From: Mucilaginibacter yixingensis
GTDB lineage: Bacteria; Bacteroidota; Bacteroidia; Sphingobacteriales; Sphingobacteriaceae
NCBI RefSeq assembly: GCF_041080815.1
Contig: NZ_CP160205.1
Location: 806,001 to 870,000 of the forward strand
Reading direction: 5' to 3'
Length of the DNA: 64,000 bases
Both the position numbers and the translations under genes were made by a program. Below the pieces are notes generated by a model. The model was not told where the DNA came from. It saw nothing but the letters and a program-made list of their open reading frames with translations, and searched no databases. Within the stretch, counting starts at the first letter, position 1, and each line of letters opens with the position of its first letter. Below, piece by piece: positions 1-8,713 of this stretch.

Positions 1-42
1 TGATAGGCATCTTGTATGGCATTAAATGTCATGTCTTTCATA

Positions 43-77
43 GTGCTTTGGCTAGTGCAATTTCTTTGCCAAAGCAC
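43..77 (-). terminator. stem-loop downstream of the ABC operon
   Basis: A 10-bp perfect stem (GTGCTTTGGC / GCCAAAGCAC) lies just after the last gene of the ABC operon, reading on the minus strand. No clear U-run follows, so it may be a weak terminator or an mRNA 3'-end stabiliser. Confidence 0.35.
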
Positions 78-85
78 CAGATGCC

Positions 86-835
86 TCAGCTAAACCAGCT
101 AAACAGCTCGTTTTGGGTGAGGGCTGTCTTTTTTTCTGAACTCAGATCGTGCAGTATTTTACCTTCGGCCATCTGGATGATGCGGTTACCGTAGGTAAAG
201 GCGTCTTTCAGATTATGGGTGATGAGGATGCCAGTGAGGCTATAATCTTTAACCAACTGATCGGCCGTTTGCATCACCAGATCGGCAGAGCGGGGGTCGA
301 GTGCGGCTGAGGGCTCATCCAGCAGCAAGATTTTGCAATCATCCATCACACTCATCAGTAGGGTAAGCGCCTGGCGTTGTCCACCGGAAAGCGTACCCAT
401 TAGCTGACCGGTTTTATTTTCCAGTCCCATGCCCAGGCGGGCTATCTGTTCTTTTACTTTGCTTTTAAAGCCATCGTTGATGCCGATGCTGAATCCCTTG
501 CGTTTGGTGCGCAAAGCAGCCAGGCGAAAGTTGTCAAGGATGCTCAGATCAGGCGCTGTACCGCTCAATGGGTTTTGAAATACCCTGGCCACCCACCGGC
601 TGCGTTGATAATCATGCAATCGGCTCACATCGTTCCTATCAATACTTACTGAACCGGATGATGGCAATATGCTGCCCGCAATCAGATTAAGCAAGGTTGA
701 CTTGCCCGAGCCGTTAGAGCCCACAATTACCAAATAATCGCCATTGGCAATATTCAGGTTGATGCCATTGATGGCTTGCACCTCATTAGGCAAGCCTTTA
801 TTGAAAGTTTTGTAAAGGGATTGGATATCAATCAT
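86..835 (-). CDS. ABC transporter ATP-binding protein
   Basis: Cytoplasmic ATPase of an importer. Visible motifs are the Walker A GSNGSGKST (about residue 39), the Q-loop region (VFQNP), signature LSGGQRQAL, Walker B ILLLDEPSAALD and the switch histidine ITHN. Its length of 249 aa is normal. Its start overlaps the stop of the permease gene by 4 nt, which indicates translational coupling. It is the last of three genes (binding protein, permease, ATPase), the same set as the TrpX-type (ABC_sub_bind) importers of Firmicutes and Proteobacteria. The substrate cannot be read from the sequence; amino acids are the usual guess for this family. Confidence 0.93.
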   Translation of the reverse strand: MIDIQSLYKTFNKGLPNEVQAINGINLNIANGDYLVIVGSNGSGKSTLLNLIAGSILPSSGSVSIDRNDVSRLHDYQRSRWVARVFQNPLSGTAPDLSILDNFRLAALRTKRKGFSIGINDGFKSKVKEQIARLGMGLENKTGQLMGTLSGGQRQALTLLMSVMDDCKILLLDEPSAALDPRSADLVMQTADQLVKDYSLTGILITHNLKDAFTYGNRIIQMAEGKILHDLSSEKKTALTQNELFSWFS

Positions 836-1707
836 GCTGCCCTCCCTCTTAAGGTGATGCGCGGCAAGCTTACAATCAGTAATACAAAGGCTGCAGTAAC
901 CATTTTTAGATAATTGGCATCAATGCCGATGCTGAGGGTAAAGGCCAGCACAAACTGAAAGATGATAGCGCCAGCCAATACCAGCGCCAAACTAGCCCAA
1001 ACCGAGGTAATGCGCAGCCAGTTGATCACCGTCTCTGCTATAATTACCGATCCTAGTCCCACAATTACCACACCTATGCCCATGCTGATATCAGCAAATA
1101 ACTGAAACTGCGTAACCAGGAACCCGCTCAATGCGGTAAGTGCATTGGCCAGTGCCAGCCCAATTATTTTCATCCTATCGGTGTTTACGCCCAGCGCGCG
1201 TACCATGCTTTCGCTGTTACCGGTGGCACGCATGGCCACGCCAAAATCGGTTTTCAATAAATAACCTATGATGAGCGTGGCGGCCACTACAAACAGTAAG
1301 ACAATGAGCAAAGTATTCTGATCATCAACCTTACTGATATGGATCAGGCCGAATAACAATTTAGAAGCGTCAGTGAGCGGGATGTTTGAGCGCTGCATGA
1401 TGATGAGGTTGACGGAATACAATGCCGTCATAACCAGTATTCCTGCCAATAGCGCGTTGATTTTGAGTTTGGTATGGATCAACCCGGTTAATGCCCCGGC
1501 AATAGCGCCGGACGCCGCTACGGCCAGCAATACCAGCCAGATGTTCTGCTGATGCATAAACATCACGGCAGTCACCGCCCCGCCAAGTGTATAACTGCCA
1601 TCGGTAGTAATATCCGGGATATTAAAAATCTTCATAGAAATGAAGATGCCCAGCGCCAGCATACTGAGGCAAAGACCCATAATTAACGCACTGAGGTAGA
1701 AACCCAT
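832..1707 (-). CDS. ABC transporter permease
   Basis: Inner-membrane permease of 291 aa with about eight hydrophobic segments. It resembles the branched-chain amino-acid/ribose permease superfamily (BPD_transp_2), with a conserved IPDITTDGSYTLGGA stretch near residue 30 and the loop RATGNSESMVRALGVN that probably docks the ATPase. It starts 2 nt after the binding-protein gene and overlaps the ATPase gene by 4 nt, so the three are one transcript. The family of the partner genes suggests uptake of a small organic solute, but specificity is unknown. Confidence 0.92.
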   Translation of the reverse strand: MGFYLSALIMGLCLSMLALGIFISMKIFNIPDITTDGSYTLGGAVTAVMFMHQQNIWLVLLAVAASGAIAGALTGLIHTKLKINALLAGILVMTALYSVNLIIMQRSNIPLTDASKLLFGLIHISKVDDQNTLLIVLLFVVAATLIIGYLLKTDFGVAMRATGNSESMVRALGVNTDRMKIIGLALANALTALSGFLVTQFQLFADISMGIGVVIVGLGSVIIAETVINWLRITSVWASLALVLAGAIIFQFVLAFTLSIGIDANYLKMVTAAFVLLIVSLPRITLRGRAA

Positions 1708-1709
1708 TT

Positions 1710-2684
1710 TTAGATAGCCTGGTAGTTTGCAGGTACAGTAATGTGATATTTAGCTGCCGCGGCTTTATTGTAAACACGCTTGCGAATTTTTACCATTTCT
1801 GGTTTCAATCCATCCATTTTGCGGGTTTTGAGGTATTGCGCGGCTTGCAAGCCCGCCTGGTAACCCCATTGATAAATATCGGCACCGAAAGCCGCTACTG
1901 CGCCACGTTTTACTAAACCGGCTTCGCTGGTAAAGATGGGTACAAACTTGGCATCACAGCTTTGCTTGATGGTCTCGAACGCCGAGAATACCACGTTATC
2001 CGGATTGGCAAAAAATGCGTCGATATTTTTATCCAGTAATGATTGGGTAACCAATTTGGCATCGGCCGAACTATTGAGCGGCATGGCAATCAGGGTAATG
2101 CCTAATTTGTCAGATTGCTCTTTGATGCGTTGCATGGCGTCTACCGATTGCGGCTCGGCCTGGTTATAGATCATACCAACCTTTAATTTACCCATTCCCG
2201 GTTTTAATAGTTTTGGGATGAGCGCGAAAGAGGTATCAATATAAGGCAGATCTTCAATTACGCCGAACAGATTGGCCGGGGCTTTGCCGTTGGCATCTAA
2301 AACCTTCATACGCGCAGGCGTAGGCGATACCATCTCACAGATAGGAATGGTTTTGGTGCGTTGCACCGCTGCCAGTGACGATACCGTGGTGCTGGTAGCC
2401 AGCAGATCAACCGGTTTGCTAATGTAGTTGTTGATGATCTGGGTGAGCGTTACCTCGCTGCCCTGTGCGTTGCCATATTCAATTTTAACCGTATGCTGCT
2501 CCTCACTGTAGCCTTTGTCCTTCAATGCGTCGGTAAAACCAATGCGGGCCTGTGCAATAGTTTCATCTGGAAAAGCTTCCACAAAACCAACTACCGGTAC
2601 AGACGATGATGATTTCTGTTGCTGCCCGCAAGAGGCCAGCGCGGCAACCAGCGCCACGTATAAAAAAGTTTTCAAAGGCTTCAT
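1710..2684 (-). CDS. ABC transporter substrate-binding lipoprotein (ABC_sub_bind family)
   Basis: The 324-aa precursor has a lipoprotein signal ending ALASC (Cys19), so it is probably anchored to a membrane facing the periplasm. The mature part has the two-lobed Rossmann-like pattern of the PF04392 family (VPVVGFVEAFPDETIAQARIG, later KVGMIYNQAEPQS and FANPDNVVFSAF). It is the first gene of the operon with the permease and ATPase, so it delivers substrate to them. TrpX homologues bind aromatic amino acids; that specificity is not established here. Start chosen because it gives a complete n-region, h-region and lipobox. Confidence 0.92.
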   Translation of the reverse strand: MKPLKTFLYVALVAALASCGQQQKSSSSVPVVGFVEAFPDETIAQARIGFTDALKDKGYSEEQHTVKIEYGNAQGSEVTLTQIINNYISKPVDLLATSTTVSSLAAVQRTKTIPICEMVSPTPARMKVLDANGKAPANLFGVIEDLPYIDTSFALIPKLLKPGMGKLKVGMIYNQAEPQSVDAMQRIKEQSDKLGITLIAMPLNSSADAKLVTQSLLDKNIDAFFANPDNVVFSAFETIKQSCDAKFVPIFTSEAGLVKRGAVAAFGADIYQWGYQAGLQAAQYLKTRKMDGLKPEMVKIRKRVYNKAAAAKYHITVPANYQAI

Positions 2685-2785
2685 AGAACGAAAATAACCT
2701 TTTTGTTGCTAAGGTTGATGCAGTGATGGTAAAACCTGGGAATTTTACTTGGGTATTGCGGTTGGGGCCAGATGCAAGGCATTGT

Positions 2786-2914
2786 TTGCAGTCGCTCGCG
2801 TCTTCGCGAGTGACGACTATCACGCGGCCTCTGGCCGCCGTACGTTAAACCATATGTTTGCGGCTGCCAGAGGCCGCGAGATAATGGTCACTCGGCTGGA
2901 GCCGAGCGACTGCA
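2786..2914. repeat. nested inverted repeat, about 60-bp arms
   Basis: Left arm begins TTGCAGTCGCTCG and the right arm ends CGAGCGACTGCAA. Inside each arm is another hairpin: CTCGCG/CGCGAG on the left and CTCGGC/GCCGAG on the right. Both arms also carry GCGGCCTCTGGC or its complement. The whole can fold as one long imperfect hairpin or as a cross of small ones. It sits between the 5' end of the ABC operon and the 3' end of the heme oxygenase gene and has no coding capacity that I trust. Confidence 0.85.
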
Positions 2915-2926
2915 AGTATAAGTTTA

Positions 2927-3499
2927 CTAAACCGCCGTGCTCAGTAGCTTAATATTCTCAAACATATCTTTAGCGGCTTGTGCAGCTTTGGGATGTTCTG
3001 CCTGGGGGATGCGGGTGTTGAGTATTTGTACAAACTGTTTCCAGCGGTCAACCAGTTTATCGCCATAAACCTGGTAGTAATGGTAGCCCAGTTGCAGGGG
3101 TTCCAGTTGCGGGTTCACTTTCAGGCGCTTTACAATAACGTTGCCGCCCAAGGTGGCACCTTCTAATACGTACATGGCTCCCAGTATAGAGGCGTCATCG
3201 GTTGGGATAGCTTTTAGATCGGGATTGTTTTTGGGGACTGAGACCTGCATCTCTTCCAGATCTTTTTCCAGTGCCTGAAACTTGGCGCGTTCATCGGCCT
3301 GTAATTCATGGCGCAGGGCGGGAGAGAGGTTGTTCAGCAGGTCGTCCTCAAAAATAGCATGACTGAGGTAGTTGGTGAGTAACAGTTTTTTATACTGATC
3401 GGCAGTTAAGGTGCCGTGCATAATATCGTTCACAAACATCAGTTGCTCCAGGTCATTATGTTGGGTTGATGTGGCTTGTTTTAGTAGTTCTTGCAGCAT
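2927..3499 (-). CDS. bphO: biliverdin-producing heme oxygenase
   Basis: A 190-aa helical protein of the heme oxygenase family. It opens heme to biliverdin IX-alpha, CO and iron. The proximal heme ligand is probably His14 (STQHNDLE), and the distal-helix glycine motif is in YVLEGATLGGNVI (about residues 111-123). It is the last gene of an operon with a bacteriophytochrome and two response regulators, 24 nt after the second regulator, so its likely job is to make the phytochrome chromophore. The symbol bphO is given on context plus family; bacterial heme oxygenases for iron acquisition have a similar fold. Confidence 0.88.
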   Translation of the reverse strand: MLQELLKQATSTQHNDLEQLMFVNDIMHGTLTADQYKKLLLTNYLSHAIFEDDLLNNLSPALRHELQADERAKFQALEKDLEEMQVSVPKNNPDLKAIPTDDASILGAMYVLEGATLGGNVIVKRLKVNPQLEPLQLGYHYYQVYGDKLVDRWKQFVQILNTRIPQAEHPKAAQAAKDMFENIKLLSTAV

Positions 3500-3523
3500 T
3501 TTAGAAAGTAGGAAGACCGCCGA

Positions 3524-3877
3524 TTAATTCAGCAGATTATTTACGCAATTATATAAATCTTTTAGTACAAAAGGTTTGGGCAACCAGGCATCTGCATGTA
3601 GGCTGGCTGCTAAAACAGACACCTGTGGATGTCCTGAAAATAGCACGATGGGGGTATTGTTGAAGGCCGCATGTAAACGCAACTCGGCCAAAATACCGGC
3701 GGCATCCTGCTGGCCTATCCAGTTGTCCAGGATAATCAGATCTGGCATTACCTCTCCGCAGCGGTTAACAATATTGGCGTTATCCGTTTCAATAGAAACA
3801 TCATATAAGCCAGAAAGCACCGTTTCTACGGTTTCAGCCAAATCTCTGTCATCATCTATTACCAATATCTTTTTCAT
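3524..3877 (-). CDS. single-domain response regulator (CheY-like)
   Basis: A receiver domain of 117 aa with no output domain. The acidic pocket is IDDD near residue 8, the phosphoacceptor is Asp51 in LIILDNWIG, and the conserved Lys is in LPKPF. An ATG 42 nt upstream (3919) would add MISGSPSTLTLIKT, but it overlaps the preceding gene deeply. The ATG at 3877 lies 4 nt after the previous stop and begins the canonical KKILVIDDD strand, so I use it. Part of the bphP operon; probably phosphorylated by that kinase or relaying phosphate from it. Confidence 0.9.
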   Translation of the reverse strand: MKKILVIDDDRDLAETVETVLSGLYDVSIETDNANIVNRCGEVMPDLIILDNWIGQQDAAGILAELRLHAAFNNTPIVLFSGHPQVSVLAASLHADAWLPKPFVLKDLYNCVNNLLN

Positions 3878-3881
3878 CGTT

Positions 3882-4301
3882 TTAATTAACGTTAAGGTGC
3901 TTGGTGAACCAGAAATCATGCAACGACCGCAGGCAAGATATGAGGTTTAAATACCCCGATGGCTTGGTTAAATAGGCATTTGCGCCAAACTCCATCGACG
4001 CCTTAATATCTTTGGGGTTTTCTGATGTGGTGAAAAATATCACTGGCACATACTTGAGGTAAGGTATCTCGCGGATGCGACGAACCAGATCAAGGCCAGA
4101 AAGACCAGGCAAATTCAGGTCTAACAAAATTAGTTTTGGTTTAACACTATTGGTGGTTAGCTGGTGCAGCATTTCAAGTGCATCAATGCCATTTTCAATA
4201 ATGCTGATAGATACCCTATCGTCAACCTCTTTAACGGCCTGTTGCATTATAAAAGCAAAGTCAGTATCGTCTTCAACATAAAAAATATCGGGCGCGCTCA
4301 T
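3882..4301 (-). CDS. phytochrome-associated response regulator (Rcp1-like)
   Basis: A receiver-only protein of 139 aa. Acidic residues EDD at 10-12, phosphoacceptor Asp61 in LILLDLNLPG, Thr in FFTTSE and Lys in LTKPSGY. The spacing and the C-terminal helix resemble Rcp1-type regulators encoded next to cyanobacterial and bacterial phytochromes. It begins 2 nt after the bacteriophytochrome stop, which makes it the most likely direct partner of that kinase. With no DNA-binding domain, the output must be a protein interaction or phosphorelay. Confidence 0.92.
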   Translation of the reverse strand: MSAPDIFYVEDDTDFAFIMQQAVKEVDDRVSISIIENGIDALEMLHQLTTNSVKPKLILLDLNLPGLSGLDLVRRIREIPYLKYVPVIFFTTSENPKDIKASMEFGANAYLTKPSGYLNLISCLRSLHDFWFTKHLNVN

Positions 4302-4303
4302 CT

Positions 4304-6529
4304 CTATAAATTTCTAAAAGCTACGTAAAAAACTGTGCCAACTTTTAGCTTGCTATCAAACCAAATGCGTGCCTGGTGTTTTTCAACTATGCGTTTAACA
4401 ATGGCAAGACCTACGCCGGTGCCATCAAAATCCTTCACATTATCCATGCGTTTAAAGAGTTCAAACACCCTGCTGAAGTAGTTGACGTCAATCCCCACGC
4501 CGTTGTCTGATACACTGTAGATGGTTTCATTATGCTCTACCACTCCTTTTACCTCTACTAAACCCGGGTTAGCACGCGATGAGTATTTAACCGCATTATT
4601 AATCAGGTTGGTAAACACCTGGGTAATCATTATCTGGTCGCCATAGATGTTGGGGGTATCGCCAATAACCAGTTTGAGGTTTGGCGGATTAAGGGCGTTC
4701 ATCACCTCGCCGGTTATCTCTTTGAGCAGGGCTGCCATATCAATCTTATTGTATTTTACGTCAGCACGCCCCACGCGGGTATAGTTCAGTATTTCCTGGA
4801 TCAGCAGGTTCATTTTGTCGGCCCCGTTAACTACACGGCCCAGAATGCGGCGGGCATTATCATCTAAACTTGTATTAGATTGCAGCAAAAATTCTGAATA
4901 ACTTTTGATAGACGACAGCGGTGTACGCAGATCGTGCGAGATGGTGTAGCTAAAAGTATCCAGTTCTTCATAAGCCAGTTGCAAGCGCTCATTGAGCAGC
5001 CTGATCTCATTAGCCTTTCTGTTGATGGCGTAGATAATCTCCTCGCGTATTTTTACCACTGCCGATACTTCCTCATTACTCCACCGGTCTGAGGTGTGTT
5101 TGACAATCTCGGTCCACGCCTCAAATGATTGCCGCGGATTGAGGTACAATAGTCCGTCCTCGCCTTTTTCAACAGGTTTATCAGGTTTGCCCGCCCAGCT
5201 AATGGAGGTGAGTTGCTCGGGTTTGAACCATATAACCAGTTCGCTCAGGTCTTTAGAAAGACTGCAGGCCATAATGCCGCTGGCCGTGTTGCTATAGGCG
5301 CGGGCAGCGGTATGTATCTCCGGGAAACGGTTGGTATAGTAAATGGCATCGCTCATGTTGGCCTGCAGCCAGGTGGCAATGTCGGCAATCTGTTCATCGG
5401 TTGGGGTGTTGCCAATGGTGGTAATGGTGTTGTTAAAGATAACGGCGGCGCCGGCGGCCTCGGTAATATCTTTAATGGTGGTTTTGCCGGCAACTAAAGC
5501 CTCCTGCAGGTTGCCATAGTTTTTGAGGTTGCCAGATACGGTATTGGCCGCGGCAATGAGTTGTTGCAGCTTCTCGGTATCCTCTTCATCCTGGCGATAC
5601 TCTAAGGCCGATGATAGCAGCTGACCGATCAGTTTGGCGGCATCGCGCGCCTTATAGTTAATAAAACGGGGCGAGTAGTTATGGCAGGCAATCAGTCCCC
5701 AAAGCTCGCCGTGGGCGATGAGCGAGATACTGAAGCTGGACGCCACGCCCATGTTTTTTAAATATTGAATGTGGATGGGCGATACGGCCCGCAGGCCCGA
5801 ATGCGTCAGATCAAGCGGGGCGGCATCTTTCTGATAGGTAATGATGGGGGCGTCCTCGGCATAAACATCGGCAATGATGCGGGTAAGATTGATCTTGTAT
5901 AGCTCACGAGCCTGTCGCGGTATATCGCTTGCCGGATAATGCAGGCCGAAGAATGGTTCCAGATCATCATTCTTTACCTCGGCAACCACCTCGCCGTGGC
6001 CATCGTCATTAAAGCGGTAGATCATCACGCGGTCATAAGCTATCACTTTCTTCACTTCGGCAGCGGCATTGGTAAGCAGCGTTTCCAGGTTACGGCCAGA
6101 CAGAATTTCTGTTACCGACCGACCGATCACTTTCTGCACATCCAGCGCCAGGTTTGATTCGGCGGGTTCAAACTCCATTACCAGTTGATTGCCGGATGGA
6201 TTGATGATGATATACCAGGCCTGGCCATTAATATCAATGCCGAAGGGGTTGATATTCTCAAAGCTCTTGTTGTGTTTGCCAACACTCAGCAATTGAGAGA
6301 GTTGCTCGGCAGGGGCGGTGGGGTTAAGGGCTATGCTCAGCTCATTAATGTGTTTACCCAGCAAGTCCTGGGCGTTCATGCCGGCAAAATGCCCGGTATT
6401 TTGGCTAATGTAGGTAATCAATAGATCGGCCGATGATACCGATACCAGGAAGCCGTGGGGCTGCACCTTACCGGGGATATGTATAGGCTCTTTATCACAG
6501 TTGGTCAGATCAACCTGGAATTGCTGCAT
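4304..6529 (-). CDS. bphP: bacteriophytochrome sensor histidine kinase
   Basis: A 741-aa red/far-red photoreceptor kinase. Order: PAS (about 15-120), GAF (about 140-310), PHY (about 325-500), HisKA and HATPase. Cys11 in LTNCDKEPIHIPG is in the position that binds biliverdin covalently in bacteriophytochromes. PASDIP is at 199-204, pocket histidines at 253 (PIHIQYLKNMGV) and 283, and the PHY tongue motif PRQSF at 465-469. The phosphorylated histidine is His532 (SHDLRTPL) and the ATP lid has GTGVGLAIVKRIV. All key residues are present, so it should be a working light sensor. First gene of an operon with two response regulators and heme oxygenase. Confidence 0.96.
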   Translation of the reverse strand: MQQFQVDLTNCDKEPIHIPGKVQPHGFLVSVSSADLLITYISQNTGHFAGMNAQDLLGKHINELSIALNPTAPAEQLSQLLSVGKHNKSFENINPFGIDINGQAWYIIINPSGNQLVMEFEPAESNLALDVQKVIGRSVTEILSGRNLETLLTNAAAEVKKVIAYDRVMIYRFNDDGHGEVVAEVKNDDLEPFFGLHYPASDIPRQARELYKINLTRIIADVYAEDAPIITYQKDAAPLDLTHSGLRAVSPIHIQYLKNMGVASSFSISLIAHGELWGLIACHNYSPRFINYKARDAAKLIGQLLSSALEYRQDEEDTEKLQQLIAAANTVSGNLKNYGNLQEALVAGKTTIKDITEAAGAAVIFNNTITTIGNTPTDEQIADIATWLQANMSDAIYYTNRFPEIHTAARAYSNTASGIMACSLSKDLSELVIWFKPEQLTSISWAGKPDKPVEKGEDGLLYLNPRQSFEAWTEIVKHTSDRWSNEEVSAVVKIREEIIYAINRKANEIRLLNERLQLAYEELDTFSYTISHDLRTPLSSIKSYSEFLLQSNTSLDDNARRILGRVVNGADKMNLLIQEILNYTRVGRADVKYNKIDMAALLKEITGEVMNALNPPNLKLVIGDTPNIYGDQIMITQVFTNLINNAVKYSSRANPGLVEVKGVVEHNETIYSVSDNGVGIDVNYFSRVFELFKRMDNVKDFDGTGVGLAIVKRIVEKHQARIWFDSKLKVGTVFYVAFRNL

Positions 6530-6764
6530 AGAAATGATTTAAGTAGATATAAGGCAAATTACTAAAGTACACCAATGTTTTTATGTATGGCAAGTTTATA
6601 GCCTGCGTGTTTGTTTTCTTAGCCTGAAAGTTTCGGTTGACGGCGTGAGCCGTTTTGCATAAACAGCAAAAGCAGATTTATGTTTAGGATTGATGGCCTT
6701 TATGTTGTGCTGAGCGATAGAATCCCGGCGGTGGGACTGTGAATGTGCAATGACAAACGAGAGG

Positions 6765-6795
6765 GCTGTCAGTCTGAGCTTGTCGAAGACTCGCG
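6765..6795. repeat. degenerate GAGCTTGTCGAAG repeat arm
   Basis: GGGCTGTCAGTCTGAGCTTG followed by TCGAAGACTCG. This is one arm of the family seen complete at 15735-15820. The partner arm is absent or decayed. Confidence 0.6.
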
Positions 6796-7178
6796 CGGAG
6801 AGGCCCACCCACTTTTGTTGGTAAGGTTAGTGCAGATGTTGAACGTCAGTCCGGCTCAGTCGCCGCCGGAAGGCTGTTACTTTGAGGCGGCAAAGTAACC
6901 AAAGCGCTTAACAGCGTAATGGCTTCTTTGCCGCACAAAGCCTTACCCTGCAAATCAGTCAGCACCACAGGGCCGCAATTGCCGCCCCCGCTGTCGCAGC
7001 ACACAAATCCTGCGCTTCAGGCGGCAATTGAATGCCCTCTTCCACCACACAGACCCTTCCTGTGCTGCCCGCTTTCGCCCGAAGCCCGACGCTGTTGGTT
7101 AACGGCTAATCATGTCATTTCACCTTCATAGTCCCGCAGACGGGATTCTATTACTTAGCATGACATCCTTTTTTAACA

Positions 7179-7260
7179 TGTCATGCTGAGCGATAGCGAA
7201 GCATCTCTGATGCAAATCTTTTAGACGGTCCTCAGAGATGCTTCGTTCCTCAGCATGACA
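7179..7260. repeat. GTCATGCTGAG palindromic intergenic repeat
   Basis: Begins TGTCATGCTGAG and ends CTCAGCATGACA, with GCATCTCTGA and its complement inside. One arm has CGATAGCGAAG where the other has the complement of GGAACGAAG, so the arms are homologous but use different inner modules. It lies about 100 bp upstream of the aminotransferase gene. Confidence 0.9.
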
Positions 7261-7358
7261 TAATTTAGTAAAGCCACTCTCTACAGAAGAGGAGTTGGGA
7301 GGGTTTTTTAACATATAATAACACCCGCCAACGCTTATTTTGCCTACTTTGCAAGCGC

Positions 7359-8504
7359 ATGATACCTGTAACATCTAAATTGCCCCATACGGGCACCACC
7401 ATTTTTACTGTAATGAGCGCCCTCGCGCAAGAGGTTGGCGCCATCAACCTGTCGCAGGGTTTTCCTGATTATGATTGCCCGCCCGAGCTGGTTGCCCAGG
7501 TGTGCGAAGCCATGCAGCGCGGGCAAAATCAATACGCCCCCATGGCCGGACTGATTGAACTGCGCGAGCAGATTGCCCAAAAAGTTGAGCGCCTGTATGG
7601 TGCCACCTATAACCCCGATACCGAAGTAACGGTTACTGCCGGCGGCACACAAGCCATTTTTACAGCCATTAGTGCCGTAATTCACCCTAATGATGAGGTG
7701 ATTATTTTTGAGCCGGCTTATGATAGCTATGCCCCCACCATCCGTTTGATGGGCGGCGTGGTAAAATCGCTGGAGTTGGAGCCACCCAATTACCGCATCC
7801 CCTGGGATATGGTGAGGCGGCTGATTACCAACCGCACGCGCATGATCATCCTCAACACACCGCAAAACCCTACGGCTACTATTTTGCATCAGGAGGATAT
7901 TGATCAGCTGGTGGCCCTGGTAAAAAATCAGGATATTATGATTTTGAGCGATGAGGTTTATGAGCACCTGGTGTATGATGGTAACCGCCACCAAAGCATG
8001 GCCCTGCATCCAGAACTGCGCGATCGTAGTTTTATCACCGTATCATTCGGTAAGCTGTTCCATAACACGGGCTGGAAACTGGGCTACTGCCTGGCGCCTG
8101 CCAAGCTGATGCAGGAGTTTAGAAAAATACATCAGTACCTGGTGTTTAGCGTTAACACGCCCATGCAGGCAGGCATTGCGGCTTATCTGAAGGATGAAAA
8201 TACGTATCTGGGGCTGGCCAGCTTCTTCCAGCAAAAGCGCGATCACTTCAGGGCCGGGTTGGAGCAAACGCGTTTTAAGCTGCTGCCCTGCGAGGGATCA
8301 TACTTCCAGTGCGTAAGCTATGGGCACATGAGCAGTGAAAAAGATACCGACCTGGCTATCAGGCTTACAAAAGAGTTTAAAGTAGCTTCAATCCCGGTTT
8401 CGGTGTTCTATAACCGGGGTACAGATCATCATATTTTACGTTTTTGTTTTGCCAAAAGACAAGAAACGTTGGATAATGCCGTTGAAAGATTAATTAAAGT
8501 TTAA
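7359..8504 (+). CDS. methionine/glutamine-type 2-oxo-acid aminotransferase
   Basis: A 381-aa class I/II PLP aminotransferase closest in pattern to E. coli YbdL (methionine aminotransferase) and kynurenine/glutamine transaminase K. The PLP-binding lysine is Lys232 in SFGKLFHNTGWKLGY, and the cofactor-ring aspartate is Asp198 in ILSDEVYEHL. The N-terminal LSQGFPDYDCP is typical of the subgroup. The omega-amidase gene follows on the same strand 209 bp later, an association that fits methionine salvage driven by glutamine. Exact substrate preference is inferred. Confidence 0.92.
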   Translation: MIPVTSKLPHTGTTIFTVMSALAQEVGAINLSQGFPDYDCPPELVAQVCEAMQRGQNQYAPMAGLIELREQIAQKVERLYGATYNPDTEVTVTAGGTQAIFTAISAVIHPNDEVIIFEPAYDSYAPTIRLMGGVVKSLELEPPNYRIPWDMVRRLITNRTRMIILNTPQNPTATILHQEDIDQLVALVKNQDIMILSDEVYEHLVYDGNRHQSMALHPELRDRSFITVSFGKLFHNTGWKLGYCLAPAKLMQEFRKIHQYLVFSVNTPMQAGIAAYLKDENTYLGLASFFQQKRDHFRAGLEQTRFKLLPCEGSYFQCVSYGHMSSEKDTDLAIRLTKEFKVASIPVSVFYNRGTDHHILRFCFAKRQETLDNAVERLIKV

Positions 8505-8713
8505 ATTTAGTAATTAGATTGCTGGTTAATTAGAGATAAGTTAATCAGCCGGACTGGCAGAGTTGTTTTGCAATACAGCTATCCCGGGCGAATGTGAGTA
8601 ACCTTATACAATATCTATTTATCAGTTAATATCGTATAAGATGGTTAGATGTGGTAAATAGTTGATCATTCCACATCTAATTACCAATTATTACCTAATC
8701 AACCAACCAGCTT

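Larger units (their letters stand above)
6530..7358. other. 829-bp intergenic region made of degenerate repeats
   Basis: Between the divergent bphP and aminotransferase genes I find no credible gene. It holds a copy of the GAGCTTGTCGAAG repeat (6765-6795), a GTTACTTTG/CAAAGTAAC hairpin (6876-6899), an imperfect inverted pair around 6715-6744 and 7122-7151 (ATAGAATCCCG... / ...CGGGATTCTAT), a lone GCATGACAT remnant near 7157 and a full GTCATGCTGAG repeat at 7179-7260. Promoters for both flanking genes must lie near its ends but I see no convincing pair of boxes. Confidence 0.6.

Noticed and set aside
6596..6808. 70-aa open frame on the minus strand
   Set aside because: Its first part is translated from the GAGCTTGTCGAAG repeat; no start context and no family.
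7344..8009. 221-aa open frame on the minus strand
   Set aside because: Antisense to the aminotransferase, with no family pattern.
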